Assembly (NCBI GenBank): GCA_014281115.1
Contig: JACONQ010000005.1
Coordinates: 3,286,001-3,350,000 of the forward strand
Length of the DNA: 64,000 nucleotides
Source: Laburnicola sp. R22_1
Taxonomy: Eukaryota; Ascomycota; Dothideomycetes; Pleosporales; Didymosphaeriaceae
Direction of reading: 5' to 3'
Position numbers and translations under genes: made by a program. This document shows, one piece after another, positions 46,958 to 56,399 of this stretch (position 1 is its first letter; each line of letters opens with the position of its first letter). Under the pieces are notes generated by a model that saw only the letters and a program-made list of their open reading frames with translations, was not told where the DNA came from and ran no database searches.

Positions 46958-47401
46958 CTACATGATAATACAGGAACCGTCTTCATCCTTCTCAAAAGCA
47001 CCAATGCGCGGTCTCCCACATATTGCCTTCTTTCCGTCTTCGTCTAAGATCGTACGTGCGCATCCTAGCTCCAGCTTCGAGTTGTTCAAATCAACTTCAT
47101 CCGAGGCCCAGTTGATATGCCCTTTTGTACAGAGCCATCTGTTTGCGTCTTCGTCGGCGCTTTGTTGCGCAGCATCTATAACTTCTTTTTCCGAAGTTGT
47201 TTCGGGGACCATGCCACATATACATTCTTTACGTACGGCCCAACAAGTGTGACACGGGCACGTGCAGTCATTATACTCTCTGTTACAAGCACTGCATTGC
47301 GTCTTTGCATAACTCGAGAGACCTGCTGACGAGTTCGTGTCGGATTTCTGGGAGAAGCATGTTACTAAACCATAACTTTGGGTATTGCGCATATATGGCA
47401 T
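46958..47401 (-). CDS. Small Cys-rich protein with C-terminal CaaX box (CIIM)
   Basis: 147 codons, intronless, no signal peptide or membrane span. Residues about 36-61 form a dense Cys cluster (CSACNREYNDCTCPCHTC, then CIC), a likely metal-binding knuckle. A second part has W-L-C-T-K-G-H and a C…C-G-R-P-R end (about 93-132). The last residues are EDGSCIIM-stop, a CaaX box with X = Met and two aliphatic positions, an excellent farnesyltransferase substrate by family rules. It lies 651 bp from the CVMM gene on the same strand. The Cys pattern differs from the other two, so common descent is not shown; the shared tail is. Mating pheromone precursors also end in CaaX but are far shorter and lack such a domain. 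Function unknown. Confidence 0.72.
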   Translation of the reverse strand: MPYMRNTQSYGLVTCFSQKSDTNSSAGLSSYAKTQCSACNREYNDCTCPCHTCWAVRKECICGMVPETTSEKEVIDAAQQSADEDANRWLCTKGHINWASDEVDLNNSKLELGCARTILDEDGKKAICGRPRIGAFEKDEDGSCIIM

Positions 47402-47860
47402 AGTAGTTGGCTAGCTATGCTGACTCTAACTCACCTGTAGCATGATAAGAAGCTGTATGAACGCTTATGGCCTGATAATAGTGCCAAGCGAAAGGGTGAT
47501 CGAGTTAGAATTGGAGTGGCTTCACAGGTCGTGCGTCAGGTATTCGTGTGCACTGGACGTTGTCCTCGTGTATGAAATCATTTAATCTAGAAGACATGTA
47601 GTTTTATACTGCAGGATACTGTCAATATTCAAGCATCTTGAATTGGCTAAATGAAATTAAAAACATGAAGAATTGAATCTGGGAGCCATAAGGATAGTCA
47701 CGAATACGGGATTTGTGAAATACATGGAGTGCTCAACCTATCGAACTATTCACACTATATTCGTTTAACAACACTAATAGAAGCAGCTACTCAACCCTCG
47801 AAGTTGTTTCTGTTCGAAAGATATAGTAAGTACTATACTATTATACTAGTTAATTTTTGT
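47402..47860. other. Intergenic, no supported gene
   Basis: Upstream of the CIIM gene; balanced to AT-rich. Nothing recognised. Confidence 0.4.
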
Positions 47861-47975
47861 GATCACCTTTTTTACGCTCTTTTTGGTTACTAAGCAGGGG
47901 CCTCTGCCTTTTTTGTCATGTTATTTGAGATGAAAGCCTTTGTCGTCCTACCCCTAGGTAGATTTAATTTAACAC
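47861..47975 (-). repeat. R1 repeat, copy c, least decayed, inverted
   Basis: The reverse complement aligns with copies a (34659) and b (35221): CTACCTAGGGGTAGGACGAC, AAAGGCTTTCATCTCAAATA, GCAGAGGCCCCTGCTTAGTA, then AAAAAGAGCGTAAAAAAGG. It keeps CA/TG dinucleotides where the other copies have TA, so it escaped most decay. It lies alone in the gene-bearing half, between the CaaX genes. Confidence 0.75.
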
Positions 47976-48527
47976 ACCATAGTTAAGTTATAAGAAATAG
48001 AAATTTCGTCCCCGCCCTATATGGGTATCTCCCCAATTGTTAAAGGAGAACAAGCTAGAATCTTAGATTTAGTAAGCGAAGTGGATAATATTGCTATATA
48101 GGAAAGGAAGCTAAAAGGATAGACTATATATACGCTCACAGAAAGGAGCAAGGCTAAAATAGTACTGCTCACATGATCACAGGCACGTGATCGCACCCGC
48201 TCAGAGCCTTCTGCGACACCAATTAACCCATTAGTCGCCACGTCTGTTACTACCTAGGTAAAGGCAAGCCAAGTATACGACGCGCTAATGTTTTAATTCC
48301 ATTTGAAATAGTTCTAGGCCACGGCCCATCTCTCGGATTTGTTTAGCATTCCCTCTCTACATTCTTTCTCTAATTTCTTCTTATATTCTTGCCAACCAAA
48401 GGGGAATTTCTACTCGATATTATATATCAGGACCGTTTAATGCTCCATTTTAGATACCACAGACTCTCTACATATTGAGGCCAAATAGCGACGAGTTTAG
48501 CATTCTCACTATCATAAGTGCCCAGCG
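47976..48527. other. Intergenic upstream of LamG gene
   Basis: AT-rich with no supported gene. The last 150 bp, before the ATG at 48528, are C/T-rich and look like an ordinary fungal leader. Confidence 0.4.
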
Positions 48528-49217
48528 ATGGCCAGTACTTTCACTTCCCTTATACTGGCCATGCAAGGCCTCACCCACTACTACCCCATGAATGCAGCCA
48601 CCGAGGCTGCAGATCTCGTGGGTTCCGTGAACGGAGTGGTCACGGGATCGGTCGTATTCGGCAATGACGGGGCCACTTTCAACGGTGCCGACTACATCAC
48701 GCTACCCGACAATAGCGATTTTTCCGTGACGACAACGGGGTCACTTTCTATCGTCGTCTTCTTAACGGTAAACAACTGGCAGGCCCTTTCCGGTAGTTAC
48801 ACTCACTGGATGGGCAAGGGTGTCAATGGAGCTCATGAGTGGACGTTTCGCTATTACCCCGACGACGATACCTCGAGGCCTCGTCGAGTATCTTTCTATC
48901 AATTCAACTCCAATGGTAGACTGGGGGCAGGCTCTTATTTCCAGGATAACATTACCACTGGCACTGAGTTTATGGTGACCGGACAGGTGAACCTACAATA
49001 CACAACGATTTTCCGCGATGGTGTGCTAGGAGACTCCGATCCCCTCAGCGCTTACGGTATTGTGCCGACCAACACCTCAACACCAGTACGGATCGGAACG
49101 CGGGACACGGGGACCGGATTCCTCGACGGTAGCATCCGCCGTGTTGCCTTCTTCAACCGAACTCTGTCCGCAACGGATTTAGCGCCCCTGTGGGCGAACC
49201 GTGCCCTTTCTGACTAA
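48528..49217 (+). CDS. LamG-like (concanavalin A-like jelly-roll) single-domain protein
   Basis: 229 codons, intronless. The whole protein is one LamG/Laminin_G_3-type beta-sandwich: HYYPMNAATEAADLVGSVNG at the start (the YYPLDE-type strand followed by D-x-x-G-x-x-x-G), then GATFNGADYITLPDNSDFS, LSIVVFLTVNNWQ, a central HWMGKGVNGAHEWTFRY, and the classic last strand GSIRRVAFFNRTLSATDLAPLW. Such domains bind carbohydrate or protein surfaces and are commonest in bacterial and phage secreted proteins. There is no clear signal peptide, although residues 1-14 are mildly hydrophobic. The base composition is GC-richer than the flanks. Its neighbours are a transposon-derived repeat and a dehydrogenase pseudogene. 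The frame stays open for 63 codons beyond the TAA, which may be chance. Could be horizontally acquired; this is inference. Confidence 0.82.
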   Translation: MASTFTSLILAMQGLTHYYPMNAATEAADLVGSVNGVVTGSVVFGNDGATFNGADYITLPDNSDFSVTTTGSLSIVVFLTVNNWQALSGSYTHWMGKGVNGAHEWTFRYYPDDDTSRPRRVSFYQFNSNGRLGAGSYFQDNITTGTEFMVTGQVNLQYTTIFRDGVLGDSDPLSAYGIVPTNTSTPVRIGTRDTGTGFLDGSIRRVAFFNRTLSATDLAPLWANRALSD

Positions 49218-49587
49218 ACGGTCTGGAGCACGGCCGGTTTTGTGCAACCCTTTCCAGCGGTGCCCATAGTCCAGACATTCCAGCGTAGTATCGAAGAATC
49301 AGTCACGATGTTTGGGGTCTTAGCCTGCGGCGGCTTCCTTGGAGTTGCCGGAATAGAGCCAGATAATTATTCATGTGCCTTTTCGTTTGCTCCATCAAGC
49401 TTCTTGTAACGAATAGTACCGTTGATGAGATAATGGAAAGAAACTGTAAAGCTAGTACCTGTCATTCTAAAAATAGAATCAATCTCCAAGGCGAAAGCAT
49501 CGATTGAATGTACATGTGCCAATTTTCTTCTCTATCGGGTCTTTAGTAGATCCTGTTGCTACTACGTCCTGCAGGTGGTGTACCACA
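49218..49587. other. Downstream of LamG gene; in-frame open extension
   Basis: Codons from 49218 to a second TAA at 49407-49409 stay open in the LamG frame (TVWSTAGF … FAPSSFL). No domain recognised. The remainder is ordinary intergenic sequence. Confidence 0.4.
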
Positions 49588-50806
49588 CTAAAATCTACAC
49601 CCAGCGGATCGACACATACTGCAGCTGCGTGAAATCCAGCTGTAATCTATTCCACGTTCTATCAATTGATTGCTCAGTTGCCAGCTTTTCCATCCACGAC
49701 ACCTGTTCCTGTAGCACCAAGGGGCTGTAGAAAGCCAATCGATCGCAACCCAATGTCTTGAGAGCGTGTGCAAACGCAAGGCCAGGTGATAACGACAGAG
49801 TAGATTCTCCTCGTTTGAATCCGACCCCTACGACGAGGATCCTCGGTTTCAGGTCGTTGTTGACATCCTGCTTACCCAGGTGGAAAACATGCTTGTAAAA
49901 CCCTGCAGAAAGCTTCTTGGGATGATTCCACATCGTATTCATTGATCGCTTCAGCACTAGCAGACTCTTGTTGTTAGACAACAAGTAATATGGGTTGACT
50001 GGGATGCACTGGCCTCCAACACCTAGCCCAAGGTAGAATGGCTGGAATCCAAATGGTTTCGTGGCAGCCGCGTTGATCACTTCGCAGCGATCGATACCTT
50101 TGGTGGCATGCGTCACTGATCTCGTTTACGTACGCGATATTGACCACGCGGTAGCAATTCTCGAAGAGCTTGGTCATCTCGGCCACCACAGGAGACGAGA
50201 CCGGCACTGTCCTTTAAAACACTCTAGAGTATAGCTTTTTAATTTCTAGCAAGAATACTAGCATAAGGGCTAAAATTAACTTAGGAATTTCGTGCGCTGC
50301 AGGATAAGCGCGGCCAGGTAAACACGCTCAGGTAACATTCCGCAGTAAATATCAGCGTGTAGGCCAAACAGAGACCAAGTCATGCCAACGCACACACTAC
50401 TTTCGATAACAATTATACAACCAGGCCAGGCGTAGGATAGTACCAGTTAGAGGGCCTCCTTAAGATAGGTAAGATCTACTAATTTCCAAGGTTGTCCTCC
50501 TAGAGCAGTGTCAGCACAGAAATCGAATAATACGTGACCTAGGAGAGTCTCAACAGATTTGAAGTGATCTAAACGCCCAAGAAGGGCTTTAAGCGGTGAG
50601 CCAATTGCTACATTCTAGACTCCAAAAAAGCCCACCCCAATGATGCCAACGCAGGGGTTTACCCTGGATTGAAGTGATAAATCCTTCACATTCTTGGGCT
50701 TGGTTACACCTCGGAATGGTAGCCAGGTCTTCATAGTGTCAAATCGCCAAGGGATGGTGCTGACATTGTACTCTCCTCCTGGAGAACCACGGTCGCAGTG
50801 GCACAT
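49588..50806 (-). pseudogene. UDP-glucose/UDP-mannose-type nucleotide-sugar dehydrogenase, broken
   Basis: Read right to left: Rossmann start CVGIIGVGFF (about 50650-50617) of the NAD-binding domain; a decayed middle with IIVIESSVCVGMT and a GMLPERV motif (about 50430-50310); the central domain [20 protein letters not shown] (about 50190-50130); then, in another frame, [13 protein letters not shown], the catalytic-Cys motif [12 protein letters not shown] (about 50015-49980), and the C-terminal NAD/UDP domain (LVVGVGFKRGES, SPGLAFAHAL). This is the domain order of the UDP-glucose 6-dehydrogenase family, which oxidises a sugar nucleotide to its uronic acid. A frameshift near 50110 and several stops make it non-functional, although the C-terminal 173 codons are still open. 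The length (about 400 codons) is near that of the family. Confidence 0.85.
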
Positions 50807-51290
50807 GATTTTTGTCTATGCTGGTTTTTGAGGGAAGTGCGCCGTATTATGCGGGATGGATCTGAAAGCCGCTCTGTTGGGACTTCTTTAGCCAGTGTTA
50901 AGTAGGATTCCAGGCTAAATATATCGCTGGCGGTCACTCTCTAAAATTGTTTAAAGGCTTCCCAGTATAAACACTAGACTAATTTTACCACAAAATCGAT
51001 ACCGGGATTCATGGCTAATGCTCTTTGTTTGGTGGGGTAGAGTCGTGGCCCAGATTCTGAAAGAGAAACTAAGGCCGCGTTGGGAAGCTCTAGAACGCAA
51101 GCAGCCGCGGTATGCGGCACACAACTCCCCGGACTAACGATGTGCTTGGTATACAAAATCGCTCAAGAACGTGGTTCATTGCGTGATCGTATGATTTTGG
51201 CATGATTAAACCGCATTGCTTTGAAGCTAGAACCTGCGAATAGTAGGCTACTTCAATGTCCCTGGGTTCGCCAACATGCACGAGTTCTTC
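50807..51290 (-). pseudogene. Unrecognised broken open frames upstream of the dehydrogenase pseudogene
   Basis: Two overlapping minus-strand stretches (51281-51090 with VGEPRDIEVAYYSQVLAS; 51156-50974 with ELPNAALVSLSESGPRLYPT) look protein-like and could be one gene with a frameshift. A third (50937-50731) overlaps the dehydrogenase start in another frame. No family recognised; the assignment as a former gene is tentative. Confidence 0.35.
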
Positions 51291-51854
51291 CTTTTGCAGA
51301 TAGTATCGTGAGAGAAATTATGGCTCCATTGTTATAGAAGATCGTAGATGCAAGCCTGCTGAGCGACAGTCGCGATATTCCCTAGTCCATCATCAGATGC
51401 GAAGCATGATATGGTAGAATCCCGTACAAACCTTAGCAAAATTCATTAAAACTGTCTAAGATCGGATAATAAAATGGGTTTAAAAGAGTTGAGACTGTAG
51501 TTATTTAGATCATTGTGGGTTGGAACGTACGGCTAGGCTGGGGCATTTGGTGAAGACTGTTTGATTGCGCTGAATGTAAGGCAATCGTCCCGTCATTCGC
51601 GTATCGTAGTTCCCAAAGACGTGCGCGCAAGGCATCTTGGACAACTTAACATGAGATCTTCAAGTACAGAAGTCAAAGATACCATAGTCTTGAAAGCCAC
51701 AATTATTATAATACATTCCTAAAATGCTACAGCACCTAGCCAAATATGAGCGAGCCCCTTGCCAATTGCAAAGTCCAAGTATGGTATCCTATCCAATCCT
51801 CTCTACCTAACCCCTCTCACTATTTGTAGCCGTGAGCATCAAACATAGAATCTT
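51291..51854. other. Intergenic, no supported gene
   Basis: Balanced composition; nothing recognised. Confidence 0.4.
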
Positions 51855-52148
51855 CTACATGACCGTACAGCAACCTCCCTGTTTCTTTCTATTACCACCC
51901 TTAACGGGAGGTGCGTGCTTCTCATCCCCAAAAGTGAACTCCGTTTCCCTCAGAGTCCCCGCTCCCGTTGTCAGCCCACCATGCAACTGATGATCCATGT
52001 CAAAAAGTTCGCGCTTGGATCGAGAGCCGCATTTGAAGCATTGAGATGACTGGAGTTGACTGGAGTTGAACTCCACGATCTCGTCCCAGACAACCTTCCC
52101 GCAGTTTGCATTCGTTCATCGCCAGCCGTACTTCTGGTGTGTTGCCAT
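51855..52148 (-). pseudogene. Small Cys-motif protein with CaaX box (CTVM); TGA at codon 11
   Basis: 98 codons from an ATG at 52148, in good context (CAACATCATGGC), to TAG at 51855. A TGA at codon 11 (52116-52118) interrupts the frame. Downstream the frame reads TNANC, then C-x2-C (SQCFKCGSRSK), then a linker with KHAPPVKGGNRKKQGG, and ends CCTVM-stop, a CaaX box with X = Met, an extra Cys, and a basic patch before it, as in lipid-anchored Ras-like tails. The first gene of the set has C-Q-N-R-N-C where this one has stop-T-N-A-N-C, so the TGA falls on the first motif Cys (TGC/TGT to TGA needs one change). It may be a recent nonsense allele, a sequence error, or a spliced gene I cannot resolve. 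There is no in-frame ATG between the TGA and the C-x2-C motif. Confidence 0.6.
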
Positions 52149-54150
52149 GATGTTGTTGTTGAAGCTTGTGGTAACTTGCGTTTGGTTCCGAATGGGAAAG
52201 TGAGGTTGGTGCAGCTTGAATGAGGATAACGACTTGATGTATTGAGGAAGATGTGGTAATTGGGGGATTTTCTGACGAGGTAAGATGTGTTATGATATGG
52301 CAGAGCGTAAATGGTCTGAAGAAAAAGGACATGCCCGAGTCCTAGGACTAATCATGTATATTCAATTGGCGATTGGCGCAAGTTGTGAAAGAGCGATGTG
52401 ACTGCTCACGCGGATGGCTTTGCTTGAACAAACTAAAAAATTATCATGCACACTATTCAATTGCAGCGTTTGATTGTATAAAATTGAATGGTGATTTGAC
52501 AGTATATTCAAACATACGTTTCTGGGAATGGCATACGGTTATGCGCTCTGACGGACTTTGGTTGAGGAAGTAGTTCTTATCAGGCACAGTATAGGCAAAT
52601 CAACCGATAGCTCCCAGATTACGAGGCTGCAATGATTACTGTTGAGATTTGCTCAACTATGGAAGTGACTTACCCCATGTGAGGCGGCGATGTTGCTGAA
52701 TTCTTGTCATCCAGACTTCTTAATTTGGTCTTATTTGAAGCAAAACTCACCTTGGTCGCAATCGGTTTATTTAATTGCCTGTTTCTTTTAGAGCTGCGAA
52801 GTTTATGTGTAGTTCTTCGTTTCAGCTAATCCTTTACATAAGCCTTGTCCGTTAGTCTCATCTGCTCTAAGGCTTCCAATGCCTTTTGTGTATTGAGTCC
52901 ATTAGTATATTCTGATAGGAGTCGAGATGAAGAGATTACACGAATAGGAGCAGGAGTAAAGACAGCAAACAGGACCGATCGATGATCTCGTACATCCTTT
53001 TTGGATTATACGGATCGCTATTGGTATGAGATATAGCCCATGCAATGATCGAGTGTCGAAAGCCTACGTATATTGGTGTGTGTGAGTGTTTGTGCAATGA
53101 AGATCCCCTCACACAGCACTGCGTGGGCAAAGTCGGAAAGGCTGTAGGCTCCGTGTCGGATCAGGGCGCACCGAACAAACGCTGCACAGCGGGTAGGACT
53201 CCTTCACGGCTCAAAAAGTAGTGCTCGATCGCTTTCGTTCAATGACTATCGGATGTAATGGAATCGCTGCACGGGTATATAAAGTGCGCGAATGTCAAAG
53301 ATAAAAGCCGAAGTCCATTGCAAAGATTTTCTTAGAGGGCCATTCTGTGGCACAGAGGAGATCTTAATTAACTTTTGTCCAACTGTTCTGTTACATGAGT
53401 ATTTGAGCTGCGTACAGTGTAACTTGCGGTGCAACTGTACGGCAGCGCCATCCCGAGTCGCACTTTGACAGCAAAGACCGCCGGTGAGCATGACTTTAGC
53501 TTCGAGTCATTTCCCCGTTGGCGAGATTTTTCACAAGCTTGGAATTTACTTTATTTGGACCTGAAACAAGGGAGCTGCTGGGAATGTCAGGCACCCGGAC
53601 CGGCTAGTGGATGAGGTGGGGGCTCCTTTGCCGGAGTTGAAAAAAGCCGATTCTGCCTCGACCGTCGCCGCTCTAAAAACAATGAAAAAAGAGGTGGTAC
53701 GTTCTTGATCCGCCAGAAAACGCGGTACTATGTGAGGTGCGAGTGCAGTGGTCCTTTGGCGAGCGCTAGGAACGAAGGAACCACTAGTCGCTTCCGCATG
53801 CATCACATCGTCACCCAAACCAAGCACTGCCTTGGGCGGCCCTACCCAGTTCGCCTAATGCCACCATGACCCCTCCCCAGCAGGCGCGTCGATGGCTGCT
53901 GCCGTCTCTGTCTTATTGCCTTTGCGTCTCTTGATTCCCTGACTCCCACTTGACCGACAGCTTCTACCGCCCCATTGACTACTACCGTGCGCGTGATACA
54001 GTTCTTGGACAGTATCGATTGCGGCGTGGGTCGTGATATCGCAGCAACACAAGACACTCTTTGGAAGGATTTGGCGCACAGTAGCAAGACGATGGAGGTA
54101 TGAGGCACTGTTGCTCCAGACACAGTGGTAACAACTGACCGGACCACTAG
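52149..54150. other. Two kb with no supported gene
   Basis: 52149-52330 (minus strand) is CA/TC-rich and looks like the leader of the CTVM gene. 52370-53840 has short open frames in several frames without recognisable domains. 53855-54150 may hold a 5' exon or leader of the membrane protein that follows, but no splice pair is convincing. Confidence 0.4.
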
Positions 54151-54726
54151 ACCACCCTCCGACCATACCAGGACTCGCCGTCTCCATCGGGAAGCTCCAC
54201 GCCCACACCTTCAGGTCGTGCCCCGCCCGCAAAAGTGCTCCCAGCACTGCATGTCGATACGTCGGCACAGCCGCTAGAACCCTACCGCGACGATCCCTCC
54301 CCAAGCGCTCTCGCACATGCACCCGTCGTCGCAGCTCCCACGCCTCGTACGTCCACCTCCGCTTCGAATCCGCATCTCCAACACGCAGAGATCCAGCTCT
54401 TCTTCACACCATACGCGGACGATCCGCGATCAGAAAATGACGAAGACGTGCTGCTGGCGCAACTCTACCCATACCCCACCGAAGCGCCTCCACCATATCA
54501 AGTTGCAGTACGCGAATCCTACCGCGAAACGCTCATCCGGCATATACCCAGCCATTCCATGTCGACGGTGCAGGATGAGGAGGTGGCCGTCCACAGGGCA
54601 CAGGCAGACGATGTACGGTTCACCGTGGAACGAGTCGTCGCGGCCATCATTGTGTCGATGCTGTTAATCGTGATCGCATCACTTCTGGCGCTAGTGGCGG
54701 TGTCGGGCTTCAACTGGAAGATATGA
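54151..54726 (+). CDS. Single-span membrane protein with PPxY motif, 5' exon uncertain
   Basis: Open from just after a TAG at 54148 to TGA at 54724-54726. The N-terminal half is Pro/Ser/Thr-rich and low complexity (SPSGSSTPTPSG, then PSALAHAPVVAAPTP). The middle has acidic YADDPRSENDEDVLL and TEAPPPYQVAV, a PPxY motif of the kind bound by WW domains of Rsp5/Nedd4 ubiquitin ligases. Residues near the end form one strong membrane span (VVAAIIVSMLLIVIASLLAL), followed by VAVSGFNWKI. This looks like a tail-anchored or single-pass endosomal adaptor, but that is inference. No ATG start is visible in frame; a spliced first exon ending at an AG such as that before 54171 is likely. Conserved family not recognised. 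Confidence 0.55.
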   Translation, partial: TTLRPYQDSPSPSGSSTPTPSGRAPPAKVLPALHVDTSAQPLEPYRDDPSPSALAHAPVVAAPTPRTSTSASNPHLQHAEIQLFFTPYADDPRSENDEDVLLAQLYPYPTEAPPPYQVAVRESYRETLIRHIPSHSMSTVQDEEVAVHRAQADDVRFTVERVVAAIIVSMLLIVIASLLALVAVSGFNWKI

Positions 54727-55427
54727 GGTGGTGGACGGCGCTGGCAGCTGGCAACGGAGCGCAATTGCGTGGAAGGAGCGAAGGGCTTGGCTTTGGGAAT
54801 TTGGTTGTTTTGGGACAATGTATGGCGTTTTGGATGCCTATGCTTCGCTGAGCACACTTTTTGGATAAGCATATTCGGAGCATTCATGTATACTGTGTCA
54901 ATTGAAGCACTCATGAACTTATGCCCTTCGGGCTCCAGTGCGTTCTAAGGCTAACACCCGCACGTCTGAGGAGATCGCCAATACTCCTGCATTGTTATAT
55001 GCTGACACTTCTATAATACTCAAGTGACTCCTTGCTCTTTTTTCTTCTCTTGATTGCCCACTTCGCGTATTGTTGGACATCGTTGACCTGCAAGACAAGT
55101 AGCTCGTTGAGTAGAACAAACCAGGACTCGGCCAGTCGAAAAAGTATTCCATTTCGAATTACCTGTAGTGGTCGCTGCTGCCGTTAGGGTACCTATTTGT
55201 CGTTGTCGCTTCCCGACCAATCATAGCCCATGACTGCCCCCATCCGGAGTGCGCCACGGCCCACAAACCATGGATATCGTCCACATGATGCGCCGTGATA
55301 ACGAGGACGTGCTGTCGCTTACGATATAATCAGACTTACGCGTATTGCTGTAGGCGCTAGTTTCTTTTGCTTATTTCTCCTGTACATATATTTTAAAAAC
55401 AAAACTCATCTGCATCAATCAGCTAAA
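54727..55427. other. Intergenic, no supported gene
   Basis: 3' region of the membrane protein and upstream of the tRNA. Nothing recognised. Confidence 0.4.
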
Positions 55428-55520
55428 TCTTCCTTGGTCTAGTGGTCATGATTTCCGCTTGTCAGGCATCTGTGATACTAACAAGCGCGGGAGACCGGGG
55501 TTCGATTCCCCGAGGGAGAG
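55428..55520 (+). tRNA. tRNA-Asp(GTC) with 21-nt intron
   Basis: The acceptor stem TCTTCCT pairs with AGGGAGA (one G-U), discriminator G. The D-arm contains AGTGGTCA. The anticodon stem TCCGC pairs with GCGGG, giving a mature loop TTGTCAC with anticodon GTC. A 21-base intron (55475-55495, GGCATC…AACAAG) sits one base 3' of the anticodon, the canonical place. The T-arm CGGGG-TTCGATT-CCCCG is perfect. A run of eight T (from 55523) follows as a Pol III terminator. Internal A and B boxes are present (TGGTCTAGTGG; GGTTCGATTCC). Confidence 0.93.
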
Positions 55521-55819
55521 ATTTTTTTTTGGCTTGTAGATGATGTTTGGAGATGGAGGCAGGTATGCAATCGAACTTGATGGCGATGGAGGGGATATGA
55601 TTGGGTGTGCTACCTACCACCACTCTTTTTGCTTTCGGCACAAGTGCTCAAGCACTTCATTTCAAACAACTCGCCCCCATTTAACAATAATCACTTGTAC
55701 TTCCTCAGTTAATCATAAGGAAAGTATACCCTTTATTAATTAGGTAGTTCTGAGGTTCTGTTTGTGCCTCTATTACAAATCCTGCCTGCGGTGTCTTGCA
55801 CCCATATGCTAATCAACAC
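55521..55819. other. Short spacer between tRNA and cupin gene
   Basis: Nothing recognised. It includes the Pol III terminator and the 3' end of the cupin transcript. Confidence 0.4.
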
Positions 55820-56399
55820 CTATTTCCCCTTCGCCATCTCCTCCAACATCGGCTTCGCCGGCATGGTCGCAAACCTTGCCATAACCTCCAAATTTTTCTC
55901 CTTGCTCATCTTCTCGTCGCTCTTACTCACCTGGGCCAAGATCTTAAAATAGTCGATGTAAAACGCCGGCGTGAAGGTATTGAAGAACTTAGCATCGACA
56001 TCGAACGGGTTGGAGAATGTGTGTGGCGCGCGGATGGGCACTGTGACGTAGTCACCAGCTTTTGCGTCGATGATAGCGCCGTCGGGGGCGTGGAAGCGGA
56101 TGGTGCCCTGAGTGACGAGGAAGGTTTCGTCGTGCATTTCGTGCCAGTGGGCTGGGGGACCGGCTGTACCCGCGGGAACGGTGAATTCGGCGGTGCCGAT
56201 GTGATTGTCTTGATGATTTTAGTTGTTGATATGCTGGAGAGGAGAGCTGAGTGAAATGACCTGTTCGCGAGCCGTCTTCCATTATTCGGCAGGTAATGTG
56301 TCCTAGCTTCAGGACTTCGCCTTCTTTTGCAGACACAAAGTTAATGGGTCTTCTGGGCATAGCCATTGCAGCGAGGGCTGGTCGGGCTTCGTCGTCCAT
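55820..56399 (-). CDS. Cupin-domain protein, two exons
   Basis: Exon 1 is 56399-56261 and exon 2 is 56208-55820. The 52-nt intron (56260-56209) starts GTCATTT and ends CAAG, with a CAACTAAAA branch-like site. The joined frame has 175 codons. Cupin motif 1 is complete: PPAHWHEMHDETFLVTQG (H-x-H-x5-E-x6-G spacing); motif 2 reads GDYVTVPIRAPHTFSNP with its His. These three His and one Glu are the metal ligands of the family. A C-terminal helix-rich part (about 55 residues) follows. Relatives include quercetin-dioxygenase-like and other small metal-binding cupins; the substrate cannot be told from sequence. There is no signal peptide, so it is likely cytosolic. Start chosen at MDDEARPAL because the frame and the intron phase fit. 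Confidence 0.88.

Noticed and set aside
45617..52148. a-factor-type mating pheromone genes as explanation of the CaaX tails
   Set aside because: Pheromone precursors are about 20-40 residues and lack Cys-rich N-terminal modules; these products have 97-229 residues.
52000..52332. 110-codon frame overlapping the start of the CTVM gene
   Set aside because: Different frame, no CaaX end. It contains two Cys by chance, but the other frame keeps the C-x2-C motif and the tail.
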